Assembly: GCF_032229525.1 (NCBI RefSeq)
Contig: NZ_JAVTWB010000119.1
Coordinates: forward strand, 1 to 64,000
From: Accumulibacter sp032229525
GTDB lineage: Bacteria; Pseudomonadota; Gammaproteobacteria; Burkholderiales; Rhodocyclaceae
Length of the DNA stretch: 64,000 nt
Reading direction: 5' to 3'
Below, piece after piece: positions 49,801-57,845 of this stretch. The stretch's first letter is position 1. Every line of letters starts with the position of its first letter. Below the pieces are notes generated by a model. It saw nothing but the letters and a program-made list of their open reading frames with translations, was not told where the DNA came from and ran no database searches. Position numbers and translations under genes: made by a program.

Positions 49801-52800
49801 GCGTGGCCGCACGAGGGCATCAACAAAGGCTCCGCCCTGCAAGCCGGCCGTATCAGGCAGCTGCGCCTCGCGAAAGCCCTGGCTGATGTGCGCTGCATCC
49901 TGGTGCCTCGAAGGAAAGACGCGGAACGCCGCTGCACTCGCCGCCGCATCTGGCTTCAGGTCGAAGAACGCACTGGTACCTTCCTCTTCGTAATACCACG
50001 CATCGGCCGACCCATTCCATGGCGTCGCCGAGGCCGCGCCCAAAGCCCAGAAGTCGCCTGACGCGGTCTGTTCCAGCAACGCGCGGCTTGCCGTCTGGGA
50101 TGTGGACAGCGCAAGAGCTGTCGCGCTACCCGGCTGATCCGTGCGGTAGCCATTCATGTAGGGCCGCGCGCGTTGCACGGGCATCGGCATGGCTGCGGAT
50201 GTCCCGCTGGACCGTGTGACGCGTAGATCGGGCCTGAAATCGAAACGAGCAACCTCCTCAAAACGGGCCGGAGCCTTGTCGACGTTCAGGTCATCAACCG
50301 TCAACTCGGGGTTTGATGTGAAACGAAACACCGGGTGCCAGCTGACATTCTGGTTTTTGCCAACGTCGCGAGATTTCTCATCGCTGGATATCGTCTTCCC
50401 GTCTACCGTTGCCCAGCCCTTGAGTTTCACCGAGAAGGCGACGGGCCACGTATCCAGGACGCCCGGTGGATATACGAAAAAACTGGCGCTTTCCCTCGTC
50501 TCGTCCGGTTTAGGCTCTGATTGGAGCGAATGGCTTTGGTGACTCTGCACGTAGGTCGCATGTCGCAAGGGGTCTAGCTGTACCCAGACTGGGAACCCCT
50601 TGCTGTTTTTTGCCTGCACGGCCATCGTGCAACTGACAGAAAGCTTCGCGCCGCCAGACGAATGCTGATTGGTGAACTCGCGATCGATCGGGGGAGACCA
50701 ACTGGACTGCACCGACGCCTTTGCCGCATAGACATGCACAGTAATTCCGTCACCGGTCGCCGAAGAGCCAACCCGGAACGCAAAGCCGTCCCGCTCATCC
50801 ATCAGCGGATCGGCGTCCACCCGTTGCGGTTCGCGCGTACTTTCCTGCCGAAGCCAGCCGCTCTCCGTTAGCCGAGCCCAGGCCAGGTTGACTTCCCATT
50901 GCGGCTTGGCCGCGTTGGTGTCGGGTTGTTTGAACAAGGGCCAGGCCATGTGCAGTTGCCCCTTCATCACGAACGGCATGACGTGGTCGCCCTGGATGTC
51001 GAGCTCGACCAGCTTCCACGGACTCCACTGCATCGACAGGTGGCCGAAGCCTTTGCATCGGCGCCAATAGTAGGCATAAGGCGGGTTCGGCGTTCGACCT
51101 ACAACATACAGGTCGCGCCGTTGGGCAACGCCCGCTTGGCGTTCGGTGTCCTCGAACATGCCCAGCACCAGGAGCTGCGCCGTATGGGCAAGCTCGTCCA
51201 GGAAGGTGCCGAATGCCGCAGCAGCGGCCCCTTGTGTCAGTTCGCTTTCACCCAGCGCAGACTCCAGCGCGACAAAGGCGTGCGACTTGTCATCGCGCAG
51301 CTCCGGCAACAACCAGTTTTCCGGGAAGAGAAACACCTTGCGGTTGGCCTCCCACACCCGGTACTGGCTCATCCACTTCCATTCGCCGCGCACATTTGCC
51401 AGATCCAGGCCTACACGGGCACCGATGCCCGGCTCCAACCCGAAAAGAATGCGGTGCACCAGTTGCTGCACGCTGGCAATCGCCTGAAGGACCCGGGTTG
51501 TCCGCATGCAAGGCGCCATGCGCATGTCGATCAGGTAGTGCTCGTACAGCTGCTCGGCTGTCTTGCCAGTGGCAGTGGTGGCGTGCGCCAGCAGCGCGTC
51601 TCGGTAGGCGCTCTTTGTCGAATCGTCGACTTCTTTGAACCAGCCCTCTGACCGCTGGCTACCGATGGCCCTGACGATGGCCAGCGCCGACGGGCCGGTG
51701 ATCGGCGCCAACGAATTACGCAGGCTGCCGGGCTCGATGCCCAGTCGCGCCGACTGCTTCAACACCTCGGTGGCGCGCAGCCACTGGCCAGGGTCGCGCC
51801 AGCCGATCGGGCCGGGCAGCAGGGCCGTCATGAAGGCGACCAGCTCAGCTGGGTCAACTTGCCATGCGCTGGCCATTGGCGCAACGGTGCTTTCCGTCAC
51901 GTTGCTTCCGGCAGCACCAAGGGCTGCGAGTAGACCCGGCATCCACTGGGCAGACACCAGGCGTTCTTTGAGCATCTCGGTGGTACCCACCAGCGCCCGC
52001 CAGTCCGCCCAGCGGTCGATGGCCGAACTGCCGTCGCTCGGTGCCAACAGGGTGTTCCAGGAAAATCGCCGCGGGCCCTGGACGCTTAACACTTCCGCGG
52101 TTTGCAGACACCTGAGAACTCCGATGCTGTCCTGCGGATGCAGGCGTTCCAGCAAGCGGGCCAGGCGCGACAAACGGTACATCCATTGCACGAACGCGTT
52201 GCGGTGTGCCGCTGTTTCATCAGCGACACCTTCCTCCAGCAAGCCACAACCAGACATGGTATCGAGCAAAGCCACCACGGCCCGGCGCAGGGCCGGGTCG
52301 GCCGCATCCACACCAAGCTCACCAGCAAGAAGCCGATCCATGACAGGCTCGGGCAGTCGGGTCCATCGGCACAAGTCCGAGCGAAGCGTGGCCTGTCGGC
52401 GTATTTCCTGTACCCGTTCTAGCAATCCGCCCAGCCGTTCGACGGCGGTGGTTCGAAGCAGGAGCTGGCTTGCCTGCGCTGGCGTCAAGAGCGTCGAAGC
52501 TTCGCCTGTGGCGCCCGGCACACCCGGTACGGGTCCTTCCAGTGCAAGCATCGCCGCGCTGACATCGGCCTCGCTCTTGCCCTGCAATGCGAGCATCACA
52601 TTGGGTACATCGCCGGCTGGCAGCCATGCGGCCAAGGCGTCTTGCGCGGACGCCACCAAGGTGGCTTCGTCCCCACTGAGCTGGGTGATGCTGAGCAACG
52701 CCACCCTGAGCTTGAGCAGCGTATCCTTGATGTCGCGCCAATCCGGCGCCAGTTCGGGCCTTTGGGGTACGTCCTGATGGTCAAAGACCGGCAAGAGGAT

Positions 52801-55800
52801 CTGCGCAGTCTCCTGCACGTCAAGGCCGCTGCGCTGAAACACCGGTTGTGCATCCAGCAGCGCTTCCATCGCGCCGCAGAACATGTCTGCGTCGCCAGCG
52901 TATGCGGCCGAGCCGGTCATCGCCAACATCAGGGCCAGATCTTCGGGTGACCGGTCGAGTGCCGTGGCCAGGTGGTGTCGGCGGTACAGCGCGGCCAGGC
53001 TGTCCAGGCCCAAGCTGTCCTGTATCAGGTAGGCCGGCGCAGGGGCCGTGCCGACGCGAATCCACCGCGCCACGGCCTGCGGGCTGCAGCGCAGGCCGAG
53101 GCCCAGTTCCGGCGCAAGGGCTGCGAGGCCTGCCCCCAGCGCGAAGGCATTGGGTGCACGCGGGTCGGTTGGCAACAGCAATCGCTGGGCCTCGGTCAAG
53201 CGCCTGGAGCGATAGGTGGCCTCGTACAGGGTCTGCACACGGGAGCCATCGGCGGCCAGGAGTTGCACTTCGTCGATCGGCCGAAACAGACCCAGCACGC
53301 TCTCTGGCCGCAGCTTCAACTGCCGCTGTATGGCCACCACACGGCCCAAACGCATGAGCACATTGCGGTCTACTGCGAGTCCGCTTGCCCCCGGCGGCTG
53401 GCAGGCGACAATGGCTGAATCCAGCACTGCCATCGACCAGGCACCCAGGCCACGCCACAGGCGCACAAAGCGATGCAGGCGATCGAGCACCTCCCAACTC
53501 AGCGATGTGACCTGCATCTCGCTGGTCTTGCACGAATCCCGGCTCGCGATTCCGAGCGACGAACCGGCCGTGCCGGCCACGAACCGGGTCCGCAATGCCT
53601 GCTCCAGATCGGCCAGTTCCAGCCCCGACCGATCGAGCACAATGGAGACGGCACTGAGCAAGGTCAGCGGCACACCGGATACCAGCTTTCCGGACGCTGG
53701 ATCGCGGACAGAAACAGAAGTGTCGCTCGCGAAGCCGTAGACGGGCCAGACCTCGCTCGCATTGATGGCCGCTGTCGCGACCAAGGGCCATGCGCCGCGC
53801 AAGCTGCCTTGCGCGTCCAGCGTCACGCTCAGCCCCAGGCGTTGCGCTGCCAGGCCGACGTCATGGTGAGGATTCGTGCGCTGGCCATGCAGTTGGGCCA
53901 TCCACTTCGCCCGATCCAAGCCCAATTTGACCAGCCACGCGTCGACTTCGCCGCCCACCCGCACATGCGGCAGCGTCCACGGGTAGACCTGCGCTGCCAG
54001 GTCGACAGTGGGTCCGACCACTTGCTGTAACACCTCGACCACCAGATCGATATGCTGCACCTCGGTCTCGGCTTCTTCGCACCCGAGCGGCAGCCTCAGA
54101 ATGTCGGGTCGCCGTGCCCGCAGCTCGCCCAAGGCATTGGCAACGGCGGGCTTGTGGGACGGAATCCGCTTCAACAGGTTCAGCAGATCCACCAGATAGG
54201 CAGGCAGGCCCAACACCGACTCACAGGGCCTGCAAGCGCACTCGTCCACGTCGCCGAACAAGCCGCGCATCGTGGGCAGACTCTCGACCACTTCCCCCGA
54301 AATCGGGACCTGCTGGCGATGCAGGCCCAAGGGCATGATGCGCGTGCTGACCAGGGCGCTGACCATGCCCTTGGCACCGACCATCGCTTTCTGCGTTTGG
54401 CGAAAGAAAGCCTGCACATACGCTGTCGGCTGTTGGTCGGACAAGGTGTTCTGAATCACATCGACACCCAGGCCCAACATGTGGCCCGGTGTCTGCACAC
54501 CAGCCGCCCACAGCTGAGTGCCAGCTTCCAGCGTTATGCCCAGGCCGAGATAACGCCCCAGGTTGCGGCCCAGCTCACGGGCCTGCTCGGGCAGCAAAAG
54601 AACATCTGCCTCGGAGTGCTGACCCGCCAACAACTGGCTCAGCACTTTCGGATGTGTGTCCAGAGCCTGCTGCAGCGCCTTCGCTTGCTCGTCCACCAAG
54701 GCGGCTAGCGTCCCTTGTGTGAGGCGCGCGGTCAGAGCGTCGCCAGGATGCAGGGACTCCACGGCTGCTTGCAGCCTGTAAGGCAGAACCACGCGTTCAT
54801 CAGGTACGCGAACGCGACTGCTGCTGCCGCACCACGCCTGCCATTGCGTACCACTGGCAGCCGCCAGGTGCGCAATGTCGTGGCCGTCGTCGTTGCCCTG
54901 TTCGCCCAGCACGCGCATCAAGCCCAGGTCGCCGTCCGCCAGGCGGTGCAGTCGCAGCATGCGCACCAGTCGGCGCACCGCCAGCGTAAGCTTGCCGTCG
55001 TTGCCAGGGCCGGGCGGCGCCAGACGCAGGTAGGCTTCAGGGTCGGTCACTCCGACGCGGTCAAACAGATCGACTGCTTCAAGAAGCATGCTGCGCGGCA
55101 ACGCGACATCCAGCAAAGAAATGACCGTGGCGAGCGGGTTGTCGTCTGACCGGGTGGATGCGATTGCGCGCAGTTTTCGCAGATTCTCCAGTGTCCGCGC
55201 GATCCCGCTCCACCGGCGCTCGTGCTCTGGATTGACCAGGCCAGCGTCAACATTGCCGGTCTGCCAGACATACCACTCGTTACGCCGGCCTTGAAGCACC
55301 GCCGCCAGGCTGTCGGCCTGGTCCGCGCGGATGAAGCCGTAAAACACGCTCCAGCCGAGGTTCCGCAGCATGTCTTCAGGCAGCCCGTTGGGACTTGTCG
55401 CAAGGGGCGGATCAGCCGCCTCTAGAGCCAGGTCCCGGGCCATGTGCGCGGCGCCGATCCAGGCTTTGACGACCGCTGTGTCAAGCGCGGTTTCGCGTTG
55501 CAGGAAAGTAGCCTCCATATGGATCAGTTCTGAGGGGGCGAGATCGGCGAATTGCGGTTTGCCTGTGGAGTTGGCGCGGTTCAGGGTCTCCAGACCCTGC
55601 TCACCGAGCAAAGGCGTGAGGAGCGCACAGGCACGCTCGAACTCGGCGGGCACTTTGTCCAGCGCAGGCAGCACGACGTCGATGGTTTCCTGCGGCTGGG
55701 CATTGAAGTACACTTCGCTGGTCGCCAGCGGTTCCAAGCCTTCATCGCGCAACACCACCACGAACAGATCGGCCGCCAGCGGTCGCTCTCCTTCCGCCCG

Positions 55801-56595
55801 GCGGAAATCCTCGCGCCGGTAGCGGATTTCATAGAAGCCCTTGGCGTCGGTTGAGTCGTCATTCAGCCTCTGGTGGCGGCGCAAATCCCGGTCGAAGGCC
55901 ACCACCTTGAGGCCAGGCAAGGGCCTGCCGAGGCTGTCAGTCACCTGGCCACGCACGATGTGGCGTTGCTCGGTCGTGATGTGCAGCTCGGTACGCAGGC
56001 CGGCGTTGTTTACGGTCTTCGATTTGCCGATCACGACACCCTTGTCGTCGACGGCGTGCACGACCAACTCCGGGCCCCCGCGCTCGCTGGCGGTGGCGCG
56101 AAAGTTTGCGTCCTTGAACGTGATGCGGTAGTGTCCGTCGGCATCGGCTCGCGCTTCGCCAAGGACAGTAGGACGCCCGAAGTCGAGGTCGTGTGCGATC
56201 ACGCGGATGCCCGGTACCGGTGCATCATCGACAGTTTCGTGGACGGCGCCGAATACTTCGTAGGTCTGGCTCGGCGCCAGGGCACCCAGTTTCTGGAGGC
56301 GTTCATTGAGAGCGTTGGCGGTGCTTGGATCGACGACGCCATTCATCTGAGGGTCCAAGCCCTGCTGCCGTTGAAAGGAGAGCGTCAGCGCACGGGTCAC
56401 CTTGTCAAAGAGCTTGGCTGACGCTTCGACGATGAGGCCCTCCCTGATCGCTTTGAATTCATCGGCGGTCGGCGTCTTCTGGGGATCGAAGAAGAGGGTG
56501 AGGTCCCGGTCCAGCAGGAACACAAGCGCCGCCTGCAGGTTGGCGACGTGGTCACCAGTCGCGTCCGGTTTGATGGGTGGTTTGATCAATTCCAT
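46864..56595 (-). CDS. Tc toxin TcA-like subunit (insecticidal toxin complex)
   Basis: A 3243-residue protein, larger than usual TcA (about 2300-2600). From the N-terminus: a peptidoglycan-binding-like domain (residues 12-100, GDHVANLQAAL..GVVDPSTANALN); two carboxypeptidase-regulatory/CnaB-like beta domains (about 110-205 and 208-310); helical shell regions with VRP1-like sequence; a neuraminidase-like/receptor-binding part (about 1740-1900; FLFPENWLLPELRDDKS, YYWRRCKGFGHLSMQW, WKLVELDIQGDHVMPF); and the translocation channel (about 2500-2950). The TcB-binding end (about 2950-3243) has RYLPFESAGAISRWRLELPG and DTISDVILHIRYTAREGG, typical of TcA. No signal peptide is seen. ATG at 56595 has AGGAGG six bases upstream. 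It lies 261 bases after the TcB-TcC gene. Confidence 0.87.
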   Translation of the reverse strand: MELIKPPIKPDATGDHVANLQAALVFLLDRDLTLFFDPQKTPTADEFKAIREGLIVEASAKLFDKVTRALTLSFQRQQGLDPQMNGVVDPSTANALNERLQKLGALAPSQTYEVFGAVHETVDDAPVPGIRVIAHDLDFGRPTVLGEARADADGHYRITFKDANFRATASERGGPELVVHAVDDKGVVIGKSKTVNNAGLRTELHITTEQRHIVRGQVTDSLGRPLPGLKVVAFDRDLRRHQRLNDDSTDAKGFYEIRYRREDFRRAEGERPLAADLFVVVLRDEGLEPLATSEVYFNAQPQETIDVVLPALDKVPAEFERACALLTPLLGEQGLETLNRANSTGKPQFADLAPSELIHMEATFLQRETALDTAVVKAWIGAAHMARDLALEAADPPLATSPNGLPEDMLRNLGWSVFYGFIRADQADSLAAVLQGRRNEWYVWQTGNVDAGLVNPEHERRWSGIARTLENLRKLRAIASTRSDDNPLATVISLLDVALPRSMLLEAVDLFDRVGVTDPEAYLRLAPPGPGNDGKLTLAVRRLVRMLRLHRLADGDLGLMRVLGEQGNDDGHDIAHLAAASGTQWQAWCGSSSRVRVPDERVVLPYRLQAAVESLHPGDALTARLTQGTLAALVDEQAKALQQALDTHPKVLSQLLAGQHSEADVLLLPEQARELGRNLGRYLGLGITLEAGTQLWAAGVQTPGHMLGLGVDVIQNTLSDQQPTAYVQAFFRQTQKAMVGAKGMVSALVSTRIMPLGLHRQQVPISGEVVESLPTMRGLFGDVDECACRPCESVLGLPAYLVDLLNLLKRIPSHKPAVANALGELRARRPDILRLPLGCEEAETEVQHIDLVVEVLQQVVGPTVDLAAQVYPWTLPHVRVGGEVDAWLVKLGLDRAKWMAQLHGQRTNPHHDVGLAAQRLGLSVTLDAQGSLRGAWPLVATAAINASEVWPVYGFASDTSVSVRDPASGKLVSGVPLTLLSAVSIVLDRSGLELADLEQALRTRFVAGTAGSSLGIASRDSCKTSEMQVTSLSWEVLDRLHRFVRLWRGLGAWSMAVLDSAIVACQPPGASGLAVDRNVLMRLGRVVAIQRQLKLRPESVLGLFRPIDEVQLLAADGSRVQTLYEATYRSRRLTEAQRLLLPTDPRAPNAFALGAGLAALAPELGLGLRCSPQAVARWIRVGTAPAPAYLIQDSLGLDSLAALYRRHHLATALDRSPEDLALMLAMTGSAAYAGDADMFCGAMEALLDAQPVFQRSGLDVQETAQILLPVFDHQDVPQRPELAPDWRDIKDTLLKLRVALLSITQLSGDEATLVASAQDALAAWLPAGDVPNVMLALQGKSEADVSAAMLALEGPVPGVPGATGEASTLLTPAQASQLLLRTTAVERLGGLLERVQEIRRQATLRSDLCRWTRLPEPVMDRLLAGELGVDAADPALRRAVVALLDTMSGCGLLEEGVADETAAHRNAFVQWMYRLSRLARLLERLHPQDSIGVLRCLQTAEVLSVQGPRRFSWNTLLAPSDGSSAIDRWADWRALVGTTEMLKERLVSAQWMPGLLAALGAAGSNVTESTVAPMASAWQVDPAELVAFMTALLPGPIGWRDPGQWLRATEVLKQSARLGIEPGSLRNSLAPITGPSALAIVRAIGSQRSEGWFKEVDDSTKSAYRDALLAHATTATGKTAEQLYEHYLIDMRMAPCMRTTRVLQAIASVQQLVHRILFGLEPGIGARVGLDLANVRGEWKWMSQYRVWEANRKVFLFPENWLLPELRDDKSHAFVALESALGESELTQGAAAAAFGTFLDELAHTAQLLVLGMFEDTERQAGVAQRRDLYVVGRTPNPPYAYYWRRCKGFGHLSMQWSPWKLVELDIQGDHVMPFVMKGQLHMAWPLFKQPDTNAAKPQWEVNLAWARLTESGWLRQESTREPQRVDADPLMDERDGFAFRVGSSATGDGITVHVYAAKASVQSSWSPPIDREFTNQHSSGGAKLSVSCTMAVQAKNSKGFPVWVQLDPLRHATYVQSHQSHSLQSEPKPDETRESASFFVYPPGVLDTWPVAFSVKLKGWATVDGKTISSDEKSRDVGKNQNVSWHPVFRFTSNPELTVDDLNVDKAPARFEEVARFDFRPDLRVTRSSGTSAAMPMPVQRARPYMNGYRTDQPGSATALALSTSQTASRALLEQTASGDFWALGAASATPWNGSADAWYYEEEGTSAFFDLKPDAAASAAAFRVFPSRHQDAAHISQGFREAQLPDTAGLQGGAFVDALVRPRLDANAIKDVMAPTHPGDKLAVDLRLPYACYNWEIYLHAPLLLASRLSQAGRYADAEQWLRIVMDPTTGQHDQGLANSSRFLRFPAFRYLDASQTARSALVELAQAKRGLPATGANAVADLIRRWREIPFTPYLIARTRPLAFLWRTVFAYLDNLLAWADDLFRRDTRESINEATQLYVLASRILGAKPKVVKGTAHRPTVAYDQYERYWDDFANLWLDVARPSGGWQSSDARSSANHLSEGNGDVSISGLLYFCIPINPKLFSYWDTVEERLFNIRHCRNIDGITRDLPLVEAPIDPELLIRATAAGLEISDVLRDLYAPPHRYRYQVLVARALDLANETKTLGAALLSAIEKRDGERMAQLRSTNEISLLQRVQGIRQLQIDEALESLQALRVSRANTAKQYEHFQRLLGKDGTAPEEGSIAPSEEILAISVDSRRPFTDGFGGLGLIEAELANIEYLGHANGWSIAGGVSKTLAALLHTGGAIADSVKEEGVAKVLKGFGTAAGFVGDAAELVSKQWQYSASREQQRASYVRRRDDSAYQCNQALARLRHEDKGILAFEIKLSIARNELENQRAQIRESKDVDAYLRAKYSNAELYDWMRSELAALHSSTYRLALNLARRAERAAAAELGLPALNLIGNGGWVGGRSGLLAGEHLQHDLKRLEIAYLEQNRREYELTRHVSLRRLNPLELLKLKAAGACEFDIPEWLFDMDAPGHYMRRIKTVSLSIPCVVGPYASVNCKLTLVKSSIRTSTSGSGSGASSYPRAAAGDDSRFTVRHGAVESIVTSSGRDDSGLFETALRDERYLPFESAGAISRWRLELPGLPRQMDFDTISDVILHIRYTAREGGEGLRTAAQSQFTVRGPAQASASYPPVLLSCRNDFPNEWATAIARRGTLRINLSLGLLPYWMQALTGLAIGKVSTITWLGVDPNALQAQVRWPTPDTSLPPLDLSPNGTGLVDLGEVSGTGDVLILLEIT

Positions 56596-56856
56596 GTTCG
56601 CCTCCTGTGTTCTGTCGGATGCTGCGCGTTTTTGCCTCTAACCACCCCTACCTGCTGCCTGCAAACTGGACTCGAATGGATTGATATTTCCCCTATAGCG
56701 TTTGTCCCAGTGCGGCTGAATCAATGCGAACCTGGCCCTTTTTTGCGTTTTGATCTCATGTAGAAGTAATCGGAATCTTTCCCAAGCAAACGTGTTGGCA
56801 GGCAAGAGGCAAGTTCTGATCCCGGCTCCCGGATCCGGATTGAATGCCTCCGCAGA

Positions 56857-57845
56857 TTACTGATAGCCGAGGCCATTCATTCGTCCTAGCAGGTTGTAAT
56901 TATCCTGCGAATCAATCGTATATCCAGGCACAATCCACTCCGGACCGTTTACCTTAATGAGCTGATCGACAAAAGAATCCGTCCATGTGTTGCGCCACGC
57001 TGCACCGTAAGGCGCAAAGACATTGCCCTCAAGAACGTAGCCAGCCATATTCATGACCGCCATTTCACCCTTGCTTAATCGTTCGGGATCCTTACTGCCA
57101 AGTCTTATTGCGGTCGAGAGGATGGCCACCGTATGGGCGCTAGAGACAAGTTGCATCACGTCCGCAGCGAAGAATCCGTGCACCTCGAAACGACCCACTG
57201 GCCGCACGACCACACCAGTTTTCGGGTTGACCTTTGGGCCCGGCTCCGGCCTGGCTAGGCCACCAGCCTTTATCTGATCGCTGTACTTCCTCGTCATTGG
57301 CTCGAGAGTGATCTTGGCTTCGGCTAAGGCTCGCTGTGCGGCCGCGCTCGACGCCGCCGTCAGCGGCTGCTTGCCTTTGAGATTTCGAGCTGCTATCTCA
57401 TCTAGCTTCGGCTCCGTCGCCGCATGAACGTCAGTCGCGTGACCATCGATCAGCGCAGTCTTGTCGCGGGCTGGAGCTGCAGGGATGTTGGCCTTGGCGT
57501 TGACAATGTCATTAGGGATTCCCGAATTTCCAACATTCCGCGCCGGATACATATGAGACATTTCATCCCCTGGTTTAGGCTTTCCCAATTGCACGAGCCT
57601 TCCTCTTGAGTCAGCCACAGCCGGATTCTGTCTCTTACTGTTCGCCGCAGTTCGAGCGCGCGATGCCCCTTTGTCGGCTTCGTTTCTCGGATCCGCAGGA
57701 GGTGGCTCTACTCTTGGATCGGGACGCTCGAGCAAGACTTCCGTCTTTGTTCCAGAGGGCCTACGCTCGCCAATGCCAAGACCCTTCTTGTCCACGGCGG
57801 CGGCAGTTCGCTTGAGTGAAGCGAACTCCCCTTCCGTATCTTCTG
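56857..57845 (-). other. Variable C-terminal effector segment of the TcB-TcC fusion
   Basis: The 329 residues after the Rhs core (past RLDQLG) show no family I recognise. The first 85 or so are Lys/Arg/Pro-rich and low-complexity. Then comes EMSHMYPARNVGNSGIPNDI, an Ala/Lys-rich region, RFEVHGFFAADVMQLVSS, and a C-terminal portion with aromatic residues (WRNTWTDSF, PEWIVPGYTIDSQDNYN). The DNA is visibly less GC-rich than the core. In Tc toxins this position holds the enzyme delivered into the target cell. An H..PA ... N...P order faintly recalls beta-beta-alpha metal nucleases, but the match is too weak to name. Confidence 0.6.
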
